This document shows positions 1-6,486 of a stretch of DNA of 6,958 bases, piece by piece. The DNA is taken from assembly GCA_045640265.1 (NCBI GenBank), contig JAZUES010000260.1:1-6958 (forward strand), given 5' to 3'. The notes beneath the pieces were generated by a model. That model searched no databases. It was given only the letters and a program-made list of their open reading frames with translations, and had not been told where the DNA came from. A program made the translations under genes and the position numbers. The DNA is from Solibacillus sp045640265 (GTDB lineage Bacteria; Bacillota; Bacilli; Bacillales_A; Planococcaceae). Within the stretch, counting starts at the first letter, position 1; every line of letters begins with the position of its first letter.

Positions 1-515
1 AGTGCTTCTGCAGCGGTCATTCGTTTGGCAGTTAAAATGAGTTCTAATGCCTTTGCTTCACCAATTAAGCGCGGCAAACGTTGAGTTCCACCAGCACCTG
101 GAATAATTCCAAGACCTGTTTCTGTAAGGCCGAGTGTAATATGTTCTGCTGCAATACGGAAATCACAAGAAAGTGCAAGTTCCATACCACCGCCAAAAGC
201 ATAACCGTTCAAAACACAAATTGTAGGTTGAGGTAATTGTTCAATCATAGTAAACACTTCACCAAAACGATTTAAATTACGTTTTACCAGTGCGTCAGGC
301 AATGTTTTTCGTTCTTTTAAATCAGCCCCCACAGAAAAAGCCTTATCCCCAGCACCTGTAACAATGACAAGACGGATATCTGGATGAATTTGAATCGATT
401 CCATTACCTTTCGTAGCTGTTCAAGCATTTCAAAATTAAAAGCATTCAACATTTCCGGACGATTTAATGTTACATAAGCGATAAAATCCTTTTGCTCGTA
501 TTTAACGAAATTCAC
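1..515 (-). CDS. Enoyl-CoA hydratase/isomerase family protein (partial, 3' end outside window)
   Basis: This crotonase-fold enzyme probably hydrates an enoyl-CoA in fatty-acid or branched-chain amino-acid breakdown in the cytoplasm. I translated 171 codons from a GTG start at 513-515. The first oxyanion-hole segment reads AFSVGADLKER (residues 59-69), and the second, GYAFGGGMELALSCD, spans about 104-118. The two catalytic glutamates of true hydratases are present at E112 (GGGMELA) and E132 (LTETGLG), followed by IIPGAGGTQRLPR. The ADLKER wording resembles the methylglutaconyl-CoA hydratase (AUH/YngF) branch, so leucine degradation is possible, but substrate cannot be fixed from sequence. The family is usually about 260 residues, so roughly the C-terminal third lies beyond position 1. 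The start is GTG because the nearby ATG (515-517) runs straight into TGA. A ribosome site AGGGAGGT (complement of 523-530) sits 7 bases upstream. Confidence 0.93.
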   Translation of the reverse strand, partial: MNFVKYEQKDFIAYVTLNRPEMLNAFNFEMLEQLRKVMESIQIHPDIRLVIVTGAGDKAFSVGADLKERKTLPDALVKRNLNRFGEVFTMIEQLPQPTICVLNGYAFGGGMELALSCDFRIAAEHITLGLTETGLGIIPGAGGTQRLPRLIGEAKALELILTAKRMTAAEA

Positions 516-530
516 ATTTATTACCTCCCT
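512..530 (-). promoter_or_regulatory. Ribosome binding site with overlapping ATG-TGA / GTG start
   Basis: Read on the minus strand, a strong Shine-Dalgarno AGGGAGGT (530 to 523) is followed by AATAA and then ATGTGAAT. ATG (517-515) is followed directly by TGA (514-512). GTG (515-513) shares its first G with that ATG and opens the hydratase frame. Spacing is 5 bases to the ATG and 7 to the GTG, so the longer spacing and the open frame select GTG. Whether the start-stop pair lowers translation is inference. Confidence 0.7.
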
Positions 531-543
531 ATTTTGTTTGTCA

Positions 544-558
544 ATTGTATAGTACAAT
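544..558. promoter_or_regulatory. Perfect inverted repeat ATTGTA-N3-TACAAT, possible operator
   Basis: Six-base arms at 544-549 and 553-558 are perfect reverse complements around TAG. The repeat lies in the 135-bp region between the divergent hydratase and EAL-HDOD genes and covers the proposed -10 of the hydratase. It does not resemble the B. subtilis FadR operator pattern as I know it. A short AT-rich palindrome can arise by chance, so the operator role is inference. Confidence 0.3.
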
Positions 559-578
559 GGAAGCAAATAGAAATACAA
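549..578 (-). promoter_or_regulatory. Possible sigma-A promoter for the enoyl-CoA hydratase gene
   Basis: On the minus strand a TTGTAT hexamer (578-573) is followed after 18 bases by TACTAT (554-549), about 34 bases upstream of the GTG start. Both hexamers are imperfect (3/6 and 4/6), so this is a weak prediction. It is supported mainly by position in a short divergent intergenic region and by overlap with a perfect inverted repeat. Confidence 0.3.
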
Positions 579-650
579 TATGTGAAATAGTTGAAATAAA
601 AAATGTTGGAAATTATCGAGTAGATTATAAGAAGAATTGGAGAAACTACT

Positions 651-1889
651 ATGGATATTTTTATTGGAAGGCAGCCTATATTCAACATTGAAGAAGAAAT
701 AGTAGCGTACGAATTATTATATAGAAACAATAATAAGAATGTATTTCCACAAATAGATTCGGACTCAGCTACTTTAGGTGTAATTATTAATTCCTTTTTA
801 TCAATTGGCATTAATGAAGTGGCAAATGGGAAACCTTCATTTGTTAATTTCACTGAAAATTTAATTATGAAAGAATCGCTCGACTTTTTAGACCCAACAG
901 CAGTAGTTATTGAATTATTGGAAGATATTTCGATTACGAATGAATTAATTGAGCGAGTAAAAATATTGAAAAATCTCGGATTCAAAATTGCACTTGATGA
1001 TTTTATTATGAATGAAGAAGTATTAATTTATGATGAATTATTTCTTAATATCGATTACATCAAAATTGATTTTTTACTCACGCCGTTAATAGAACGAATG
1101 GAAATTGAAAATAAAGTTAAAACACAATTCCCATCTATTCAATTACTTGCAGAAAAGGTTGAAACACGTGATGATTTCGAAATAGCGAAGCGTACAGGTT
1201 ATTCCCTATTTCAAGGATACTTTTTTGAAGAGCCACAAATTATTACATCAACAGATATTCCACCAAACTTAGTACAGTATTTTCAAATTATCACACTTTT
1301 AAAAGATGAAGAATTAGATATCGATGTATTAGTGGAAAATATTGAACGTGAAATTTCACTAGCTTATAAATTGTTACAGCTGATTAATAACTCAGCAAAA
1401 CGCATAAAGTCAAAGGTACGTTCGATTAAACAAGCCATTCTACTACTAGGATTGACGGAGTTACGCAAGTGGATTTATTTGTTAGCTATGCGTGAGTCAA
1501 ATGTGCAAAATAATAATGATGTGTTTAAAGAACTGATGTATGCATCATTATTCCGTGCAAAAGTATGTGAAAAATTGGCACGTCGAAATAACAAACACAA
1601 TTATTCTGAATATTTTTTAGTAGGTTTATTTTCATTGATTGATTCTCTACTGCAACGTCCGATGAATACGATTTTGGATAAGCTTCCACTATCAGAAATA
1701 CTGCTAGAAACAATAAGTGGTGAGACGACAGAGATGACACCTTACTTACAAATGAGTATTGCATTAAACAAATTAGAGTGGGATCAAATTGAACCACTTG
1801 ATGAAAAATTCGCTATTTCTCATCAAGAAATAATCGAAATTTATGAAGATGTTATTTTATGGGTTGAAGATGCAGTGATTTTTCCATAG
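651..1889 (+). CDS. EAL-HDOD domain signalling protein (YuxH-like)
   Basis: This 412-residue protein joins an N-terminal EAL domain (about 1-200) to a C-terminal HDOD domain (about 205-395), the architecture of B. subtilis YuxH and Vibrio CdgJ-type proteins. No signal peptide or membrane segment is seen, so it is probably cytosolic. EAL-type residues visible include E21 (YELLYR), N66 (VNFTEN), E88 (VIELLE), D116-D117 (ALDDF), K138 (IKID), E168/E171 (AEKVE) and Q188 (FQGYFF). The glycine-containing loop after DDF (normally DDFGTG) is replaced by DDFIMNEE. Members of this family are generally thought not to hydrolyse cyclic di-GMP, so binding or signalling is more likely than catalysis. The HDOD part shows helical segments around SLAYKLLQLINNS and SIKQAILLLGLTELRKW. 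The ATG is preceded by GGAG at 639-642 with 8 bases between. It is transcribed alone, with its own terminator. Its partner and output are unknown. Confidence 0.9.
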   Translation: MDIFIGRQPIFNIEEEIVAYELLYRNNNKNVFPQIDSDSATLGVIINSFLSIGINEVANGKPSFVNFTENLIMKESLDFLDPTAVVIELLEDISITNELIERVKILKNLGFKIALDDFIMNEEVLIYDELFLNIDYIKIDFLLTPLIERMEIENKVKTQFPSIQLLAEKVETRDDFEIAKRTGYSLFQGYFFEEPQIITSTDIPPNLVQYFQIITLLKDEELDIDVLVENIEREISLAYKLLQLINNSAKRIKSKVRSIKQAILLLGLTELRKWIYLLAMRESNVQNNNDVFKELMYASLFRAKVCEKLARRNNKHNYSEYFLVGLFSLIDSLLQRPMNTILDKLPLSEILLETISGETTEMTPYLQMSIALNKLEWDQIEPLDEKFAISHQEIIEIYEDVILWVEDAVIFP

Positions 1890-1893
1890 TAAG

Positions 1894-1923
1894 AGAGCGT
1901 TTCAAAATAGAAACGCTCTTTTT
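1894..1923 (+). terminator. Rho-independent terminator after the EAL-HDOD gene
   Basis: A perfect 10-bp stem, AGAGCGTTTC (1894-1903) and GAAACGCTCT (1910-1919), closes a 6-base loop and runs into TTTTT at 1919-1923. It starts 5 bases after the stop codon and separates this gene from yvjA. Confidence 0.93.
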
Positions 1924-1952
1924 ATATAAAGTTCTAGTTAATCCTAAATTTG

Positions 1953-1968
1953 CTTCATCTTAATGAAG
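1953..1968. promoter_or_regulatory. Inverted repeat CTTCAT-N4-ATGAAG just upstream of the yvjA promoter
   Basis: Perfect 6-base arms (1953-1958 and 1963-1968) lie immediately upstream of the presumed -35 region. This could be a repressor or activator site, or chance. It has no T-run and the gene's start lies further downstream, so it is not a terminator. Confidence 0.25.
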
Positions 1969-1988
1969 TTCCTATATTAGGGTTGATT

Positions 1989-1997
1989 TGCTATAAT
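1989..1997 (+). promoter_or_regulatory. Extended -10 promoter for the YitT-family gene
   Basis: TGCTATAAT at 1989-1997 is a perfect extended -10 (TGnTATAAT), 33 bases upstream of the ATG at 2031. The -35 position (TTCCTA at 1969-1974, 17-base spacing) is poor, which an extended -10 can compensate. Its position downstream of the ATG at 1950 also argues that the longer reading of the gene is wrong. Confidence 0.75.
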
Positions 1998-2030
1998 TCA
2001 AAGGAATTTTTTAATAAAGTGAGGATGTAT

Positions 2031-2894
2031 ATGAAAGAAAATGTGTATAAATCACAGAGTTCAGTCAAAAATGTGATTAATGAATATTTATTTGTCATTG
2101 TTGGTGCTGCTGTCATTGCATTTGGATTTAATTTATTTTTATTTCCAAATCAAGTGGCATCTGGTGGTGTAAGTGGAATCAGTACAATTTTACACGGAGT
2201 ATTCGGTTGGAATGCAGGGCTTGTTCAATATGCATTTAATATTCCATTATTTATTGCAGGTGTACTGGTTCTAGGAAAGAAATTCGGCTTTAAATCATTA
2301 GTGGGAACCCTTGCATTGCCATTTTTCGTATTGATGACAGCGAGCTGGGATGCCTGGACGTTAAATCCTCTACTTGGTGCAATATTCGGGGGCATCGTTG
2401 TTGGATTTGGGATTGGACTAGTGTTTAAAGGGAATGCTTCTACAGGTGGTACAGATTTACTGGCACAAATTATTACAAAGTATACAGGGCTAACATTAGG
2501 TACGAGTGTATTATTAATTGACGGTATCATCGCGGTTAGTGCAGCTGTTGTGTTCGATTTAGAAAAAGGACTTTATGCACTAATTGGTTTATATGTAACG
2601 ACGAAAACCATTGATATCGTACAGCTTGGCTTTAGTCAGTCAAAAATGGTTTATATCATTACAAAGCATGAGAACGAAGTACGTGATGCCATCTATAAAG
2701 AAGTGAATCGTGGAGTGACAAAATTGCCCGCAATCGGTGGCTATACGGGTGAAGAGCGCCCTGTATTGATGGTTGTTGTGTATCAAACAGAGTTCACAAA
2801 ACTGAAACAAGTGCTAAAAAACGTTGACCCACATGCGTTTGTTATTGTTTCAGATGCTTATGAAGTATTGGGCGAAGGTTTTAAAAGAGTATAA
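2031..2894 (+). CDS. yvjA: YitT-family (DUF161/DUF2179) membrane protein, YvjA-like
   Basis: This 287-residue integral membrane protein has no established biochemical function. It has about five or six hydrophobic segments (near 18-38, 62-82, 88-105, 113-132, 158-176 and 180-190). The family's internal duplication is visible: ASGGVSGIS (43-51) in the first half corresponds to STGGTDLLA (137-145) in the second. Residues from about 205 form the soluble DUF2179 domain with the GGYTGEERPVL motif. B. subtilis has several paralogues. I call this one YvjA because cccB follows directly, as it neighbours yvjA in B. subtilis; the family call is firmer than the symbol. The start at 2031 follows GTGAGG (2019-2024) at 6 bases and lies below an extended -10. 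An in-frame ATG at 1950 adds 27 residues without a good ribosome site and is upstream of the promoter. The gap to cccB is 46 bp. Confidence 0.9.
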   Translation: MKENVYKSQSSVKNVINEYLFVIVGAAVIAFGFNLFLFPNQVASGGVSGISTILHGVFGWNAGLVQYAFNIPLFIAGVLVLGKKFGFKSLVGTLALPFFVLMTASWDAWTLNPLLGAIFGGIVVGFGIGLVFKGNASTGGTDLLAQIITKYTGLTLGTSVLLIDGIIAVSAAVVFDLEKGLYALIGLYVTTKTIDIVQLGFSQSKMVYIITKHENEVRDAIYKEVNRGVTKLPAIGGYTGEERPVLMVVVYQTEFTKLKQVLKNVDPHAFVIVSDAYEVLGEGFKRV

Positions 2895-2897
2895 AAT

Positions 2898-2906
2898 TGG
2901 TATAAT
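2898..2906 (+). promoter_or_regulatory. Extended -10 promoter for the cytochrome c551 gene
   Basis: TGGTATAAT at 2898-2906 is a perfect extended -10, 34 bases upstream of the cccB ATG and just past the yvjA stop codon. The -35 region is weak (TTTTAA around 2879-2884). The cytochrome gene therefore probably has its own transcript as well as readthrough from yvjA, since no terminator separates them. Confidence 0.7.
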
Positions 2907-2940
2907 AGGAAATGAAGTAGAAGGTCAGGAGGGGTTCAGA

Positions 2941-3264
2941 ATGAAGAAAAGCATTTTAACATTAGTATTTGGTTCAGCGTTATTTTTAGCGGCATGTGGT
3001 GGCGGAGACGATGGGGATAAGTCGTCATCAAAGGGTGAAACAACGCAACCAGATGGCGAAAAATTAGTACAACAAACGTGTACAACTTGTCACGGTGGTA
3101 ATTTACAAGGTGCAAGCGGTCCAGCGTTAGAAAAAATTGGAGCAAAATATTCAGAGGAAGAGATTAAAGAAATTATTTTAAATGGTAATGGTGGAATGCC
3201 AGGTGGCTTATTGAAAGGTGCAGATGTAGATGCAGCTGCAGCTTACTTAGCTGGATTAAAATAA
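2941..3264 (+). CDS. cccB: Membrane-anchored lipoprotein cytochrome c551 (CccB-like)
   Basis: This is a small c-type cytochrome of 107 residues that carries electrons on the outer face of the cytoplasmic membrane. Residues 1-18 form a lipoprotein signal peptide (MKK, then a hydrophobic run) ending in the lipobox LAAC with C19 as the lipidated residue. A Gly/Asp/Ser/Lys-rich linker follows to about 38. The single haem site is CTTCH (47-51). The likely axial ligand is M86 in GGMPGG, with the C-terminal helix DAAAAYLAGL. This domain order matches the Bacillus lipoprotein cytochromes c551. The start at 2941 has AGGAGG (2927-2932) at 8 bases and places the signal peptide correctly; an in-frame ATG at 2824 lies inside yvjA. 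Lipidation would need Lgt, encoded downstream in this window. Haem attachment would need a cytochrome c maturation system not seen here. Confidence 0.93.
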   Translation: MKKSILTLVFGSALFLAACGGGDDGDKSSSKGETTQPDGEKLVQQTCTTCHGGNLQGASGPALEKIGAKYSEEEIKEIILNGNGGMPGGLLKGADVDAAAAYLAGLK

Positions 3265-3277
3265 TTTGTTTCTCCAA

Positions 3278-3317
3278 ATGCGGTGAAGTACATTGTGCTT
3301 CATCGTATTTTTATTTT
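3278..3317 (+). terminator. Rho-independent terminator after cccB
   Basis: A 14-bp stem, 3278-3291 with 3295-3308, is continuous if three G-T wobbles are allowed. It has a 3-base ATT loop and is followed by TTTTTATTTT. It lies 13 bases after the cccB stop codon and separates yvjA-cccB from hprK. Confidence 0.85.
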
Positions 3318-3406
3318 ACTGAAAAATTTGAGCCCTTTTGTATAGGATTGGTAGTTTACATGATAAAATACAAACTAGATGTAATGATGATAGGGGCGTG
3401 ATGATT

Positions 3407-4345
3407 ATGATTCAAGTAATTACAAAAGATGTACTAGAAAAGTTTAATTTGCAGCTCGTAAGTGGAGAAGAAGGGATTGGCCGTTACATTACGACAAGTG
3501 ATATTTCACGTCCAGGTCTTGAAATGGCTGGTTATTTTACACATTACCCTGCAAATCGGGTACAACTTCTAGGGAAAACGGAACTTTCATTTTTTGAGAT
3601 GCTTCCGCAAGAGGAAAAAAAATCACGTATGATGCAACTTTGTTCGGAACAAACACCAGTGATTATTATTTCTCGTGGTATGGAAGTTCCGCAAGAATTA
3701 ATTGATGCTTCCAATGAAAATCATGTGCCCGTACTGGTGACGCCGTTAACGACAACTAGATTTTCAAGCAGATTAACGAACTTTTTAGAAGGCAAGCTTG
3801 CGCCAACAACGGCGATGCACGGTGTTCTTGTTGATGTATACGGGATTGGTGTATTGATCATGGGGAAAAGTGGTGTCGGTAAAAGTGAAACAGCGCTAGA
3901 ACTTGTTAAAAAAGGACATCGATTAGTAGCAGATGATAGTGTAGAAATTCGTCAAGAGGGCGAAAACATGTTAATCGGTAGCCCGCCGCCACTGTTAGAG
4001 CATTTACTTGAAATTCGGGGTATTGGAATTATTGATATTATGACGTTATTTGGTGCGAGTGCCGTTCGTCGGTTTAAACGCATCACATTAATTGTTGAAT
4101 TAGAAAACTGGGATCCTGATAAGTTCTATGATCGTCTAGGTTTAGATGAGGAAAAAATGAAAATCATCGATACGGAAGTAACGAAGCTTACTATTCCTGT
4201 TCAACCAGGACGAAATGTTTCGGTTATTATTGAAGTAGCTGCGATGAATTATCGACTGAAAAAAATGGGTGTCAACGCAGCTGAGGAATTCGCACGTCGC
4301 TTAGATGATATGCTTGTCGTAAACGATGATTTTGATGATTACTGA
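3407..4345 (+). CDS. hprK: HPr kinase/phosphorylase
   Basis: This enzyme phosphorylates the phosphocarrier HPr on its regulatory serine using ATP or pyrophosphate, and reverses it by phosphorolysis to give pyrophosphate. It is the sensor step of carbon catabolite repression in Firmicutes. The 312-residue product is close to the roughly 310 of B. subtilis. The N-terminal domain (about 1-127) is followed by the kinase domain with H138 (MHGVLVD), Walker A GKSGVGKS (153-160), the acidic pair D176-D177, and the family signature LEIRGIGIIDIMTLFG (201-216). The C-terminal part contains KIIDTEVTKLTIPVQPGRN. I chose the ATG at 3407 because MIQVITKDVLEKF lines up with the B. subtilis N-terminus. AGGGG (3392-3396) is 10 bases upstream. 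ATG 3401 and GTG 3398 are in frame and possible, and would add 2 or 3 residues. lgt follows after 31 bp. No convincing promoter was found in 3318-3390. Confidence 0.97.
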   Translation: MIQVITKDVLEKFNLQLVSGEEGIGRYITTSDISRPGLEMAGYFTHYPANRVQLLGKTELSFFEMLPQEEKKSRMMQLCSEQTPVIIISRGMEVPQELIDASNENHVPVLVTPLTTTRFSSRLTNFLEGKLAPTTAMHGVLVDVYGIGVLIMGKSGVGKSETALELVKKGHRLVADDSVEIRQEGENMLIGSPPPLLEHLLEIRGIGIIDIMTLFGASAVRRFKRITLIVELENWDPDKFYDRLGLDEEKMKIIDTEVTKLTIPVQPGRNVSVIIEVAAMNYRLKKMGVNAAEEFARRLDDMLVVNDDFDDY

Positions 4346-4376
4346 TTAATATGGAGATTGTTGAAGGGAGAAAACT

Positions 4377-5243
4377 ATGTTAGGAAATTTAATGGCAATT
4401 AATCCGGTAGCCGTTCACTTAGGGTCATTTTCTGTAAGATGGTACGGTATTATAATTGGAGCAGGTATTGTTATTGGTTACTTTTTAGCCCAAAAAGAAT
4501 CAGTGAAACGTGGGTTCCATGATGAATTTTTCGCAGACTTACTTATTTGGGCTGTGCCGATTGCGATTTTATCAGCACGTGTATATTATGTGGCAATGAA
4601 GTGGGATTTTTACGGCCAGAATCCAGGAAGAATAATTGAAATTTGGAATGGTGGTATTGCAATTCACGGTGCCTTAATTGGTTCATTTATTACCGCATAC
4701 ATATTTACAAGAAAACGTAAAGTGAGCTTTTTACAAATTGCTGATATTGCTGCACCAAGTATTTTAATTGGACAAATTGTTGGTCGTTGGGGCAACTTTA
4801 TGAACCAAGAAGCATATGGTGGACCTGTGTCTCGGGGCTTTTTAGAAAACTTATTTTTACCAAACTGGTTGATTGAACAAATGTACATTAAAGAAGAAGG
4901 TACGTATGTGCATCCAACATTTTTATACGAATCGTTATGGAATGTAGTAGGGCTTATCTTATTATTATTCGCTCGTAAATGGAATTGGCGTCGCGGAGAA
5001 ATGTTCTTCTTCTATTTAATTTGGTATTCATTCGGACGATTCTTTATCGAAGGTATGCGTACGGATAGTTTATATTTAATAGGTGAGTTACGTTCTGCAC
5101 AGGTCGTTTCGATTCTCGGCATTGCCATTGGGATTATCGCAATTGTGTATCGCCGTTTAAACGTCAAACCAGTTATCCATTACTTAGATCCACAACCAAC
5201 AGTGTCTACAAAGAAAAAGCAAAAAACAAACAAAAAGAAATAA
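4377..5243 (+). CDS. lgt: Prolipoprotein diacylglyceryl transferase
   Basis: Lgt transfers diacylglycerol from phosphatidylglycerol to the lipobox cysteine of prolipoproteins, the first step of lipoprotein maturation at the cytoplasmic membrane. The 288-residue protein has about seven hydrophobic segments, as expected. The N-terminal SVRWYGIIIG block (19-28), H97 in IHGALIG, and the Lgt signature GRWGNFMNQEAYGGP (136-150, with R137, N140 and E145) are all present. So is the late GRFFIEGMRTD block (220-230, with the essential-type arginine R228). The last residues are lysine-rich (KKKQKTNKKK), a likely cytosolic tail. The start has AAGGGAG (4364-4370) 6 bases upstream and follows hprK by 31 bp with no terminator between, so the two are probably cotranscribed. 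A likely local substrate is the cytochrome c551 lipoprotein encoded upstream. Confidence 0.97.
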   Translation: MLGNLMAINPVAVHLGSFSVRWYGIIIGAGIVIGYFLAQKESVKRGFHDEFFADLLIWAVPIAILSARVYYVAMKWDFYGQNPGRIIEIWNGGIAIHGALIGSFITAYIFTRKRKVSFLQIADIAAPSILIGQIVGRWGNFMNQEAYGGPVSRGFLENLFLPNWLIEQMYIKEEGTYVHPTFLYESLWNVVGLILLLFARKWNWRRGEMFFFYLIWYSFGRFFIEGMRTDSLYLIGELRSAQVVSILGIAIGIIAIVYRRLNVKPVIHYLDPQPTVSTKKKQKTNKKK

Positions 5244-5250
5244 ACATATT

Positions 5251-5280
5251 AAACCGTTTGCATTTTGCGAGCGGTTTTTT
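5251..5280 (+). terminator. Terminator-like hairpin between lgt and ppaX
   Basis: Stem AAACCGTTTGC (5251-5261) pairs with GCGAGCGGTTT (5267-5277), 11 bp with two G-T wobbles, around an ATTTT loop. It ends in a six-T run at 5275-5280. The ppaX ribosome site begins 3 bases later. With no clear promoter after it, ppaX expression may depend on partial readthrough or on a promoter inside lgt. Confidence 0.8.
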
Positions 5281-5299
5281 AGAAGGAAGAGGGATTTAG

Positions 5300-5941
5300 A
5301 TGAAAACTAAAGCATTACTATTCGATTTTGATGGAACTTTACTTGATACGAACGATTTAATCATTCAAACATTTATGTATATTCTTGACGAAAGATTTCC
5401 CGGGCAATATTCGACACAAGATTGCTTAAAATTCATCGGTCCGTCATTAAAGCAAACATTTGATGAAATTACACCTGGTGAAACGGACTCAATGATTATG
5501 AAATACAAAGAATGGAATACCGCCCATCATGATGAGTTAGTAAATAGCTATGATGAGGTAGCAGAAACATTAGAAGCGCTACATAAGGAAGGCATTAAAT
5601 TAGCAATTGTTTCGACGAAGAGTCGAGAAGGATTAGCACGCGGCTTAAAAGTGCTCGATGTAGCCCATTTATTTGAAGTAATAATAGGATCTGATGACGT
5701 TACACATGTGAAGCCACACCCAGAGCCAGTATTATTAGCATTAGATAAATTAGGTGTTAAAAAAGAGGAAGCCATTATGATTGGCGACAATTCACATGAC
5801 ATAGAAGGCGGAAAAAACGCAGGCGTACGAACTGCAGGAGTTGCCTGGTCTGCAAAAGGGGAAAGCTATCTACAGCAATTTAACCCAGATTATATGCTAC
5901 ATCATATGCGTGATTTACTTGAAATTGTGAAAGGGGACTAA
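5300..5941 (+). CDS. ppaX: Pyrophosphatase PpaX (HAD superfamily)
   Basis: PpaX hydrolyses inorganic pyrophosphate released when HPrK dephosphorylates seryl-HPr by phosphorolysis, driving that reaction forward. The 213-residue length fits the B. subtilis protein (about 216). HAD motifs are complete. Motif I is DFDGTLLDT, with nucleophile D9 and acid/base D11. Motif II is IVSTKSR, with S105/T106. K138 lies in VKPHPEP, and motif IV, MIGDNSHD, carries D163 and D167. The segment about 16-85 forms the helical cap. HAD phosphatases are easily confused (phosphoglycolate phosphatase-like), but the hprK-lgt context supports PpaX. Its ribosome site is the purine run AAGGAAGAGGG (5283-5293), 6 bases from the ATG. 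The acetyltransferase gene starts 2 bases after its stop codon. Confidence 0.93.
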   Translation: MKTKALLFDFDGTLLDTNDLIIQTFMYILDERFPGQYSTQDCLKFIGPSLKQTFDEITPGETDSMIMKYKEWNTAHHDELVNSYDEVAETLEALHKEGIKLAIVSTKSREGLARGLKVLDVAHLFEVIIGSDDVTHVKPHPEPVLLALDKLGVKKEEAIMIGDNSHDIEGGKNAGVRTAGVAWSAKGESYLQQFNPDYMLHHMRDLLEIVKGD

Positions 5942-5943
5942 CG

Positions 5944-6477
5944 ATGAGAAGAACTGAACGCTACCGTGTTCAAGGAGCAAACTCCCTTTGGAACGTATAT
6001 CAAACCGTTTCGTTTTGGAAAATTATGAAATGTTTCATCGTCATTCAAATTGGTCGGATTACGCCGTTTATGTCGGTGAAAAATTGGTTGTATCGTACTT
6101 TTTTAAAGATGAAAATTGGCAAACAGGCATCGCTTGCATTAATGGTCATGCCGGATTCAATGTTTCCAGAACGAATTTCTGTTGGAGATAATACGATTAT
6201 CGGCTTTAATACGACTATTTTAGCGCATGAATATTTAATTGAGGAATATCGTCTAGGAGATGTAGAAATCGGCAGCAACGTCATGATTGGTGCGAACTCG
6301 ACAATTTTACCGGGTATTAAAATTGGAGACGGTGCGATTGTATCTGCTGCAACGCTCGTTTACCGTGACGTACCAGCTGGTGCAATGGCAGGAGGCAATC
6401 CAATGCGCATCATCTACACAGCTGAGCAAATGGCTGAACGGAATAAGAATGACAAGCCAGTTTGGCATAACCAATAA
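5944..6477 (+). CDS. yvoF: Hexapeptide-repeat (left-handed beta-helix) acetyltransferase, YvoF-like
   Basis: This 177-residue putative O-acetyltransferase has an unknown acceptor. The N-terminal 60 residues are basic and hydrophobic, with a stretch near 25-43 that could associate with the membrane. From about 76 the left-handed beta-helix runs through hexapeptide-like repeats (ISVGDN, TIIGFN, VEIGSN, VMIGAN, IKIGDG). H95 in ILAHEYL is a good candidate for the catalytic histidine. The family ending VPAGAMAGGNPMRII is present at 143-157. Acetyl-CoA is the usual donor in this family. It is the last gene of the hprK block, as yvoF is in B. subtilis. It starts at TAA-CG-ATG after ppaX, with AAGGGG (5931-5936) at 7 bases, so translational coupling is likely. 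Two stop codons in tandem (6475-6480) end it. Confidence 0.9.
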   Translation: MRRTERYRVQGANSLWNVYQTVSFWKIMKCFIVIQIGRITPFMSVKNWLYRTFLKMKIGKQASLALMVMPDSMFPERISVGDNTIIGFNTTILAHEYLIEEYRLGDVEIGSNVMIGANSTILPGIKIGDGAIVSAATLVYRDVPAGAMAGGNPMRIIYTAEQMAERNKNDKPVWHNQ

Positions 6478-6486
6478 TAACCGCAG

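Noticed and set aside
521..985. Minus-strand open frame opposite the EAL-HDOD gene
   Set aside because: It is antisense to a clear gene, has low-complexity Ser/Ile/Asn composition typical of a shadow frame and matches no recognised family.
1950..2030. N-terminal extension of the YitT-family protein from an ATG at 1950
   Set aside because: The ATG lies upstream of the extended -10 promoter and lacks a good ribosome site. The family N-terminus fits the start at 2031 behind GTGAGG.
2824..2940. N-terminal extension of the cytochrome from an ATG at 2824
   Set aside because: It lies within yvjA in another frame and would bury the lipoprotein signal peptide. The start at 2941 has AGGAGG at ideal spacing.
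3318..3400. Promoter or cre site for hprK
   Set aside because: TAAAAT at 3364-3369 has no -35 at acceptable spacing, and I saw no match to the TGNAARCGNTNNCA cre pattern, so none is annotated.
3338..3406. Longer HPrK start at 3338
   Set aside because: The extra residues do not align with the known HPrK N-terminus, and the ribosome site AGGGG lies downstream of that start.
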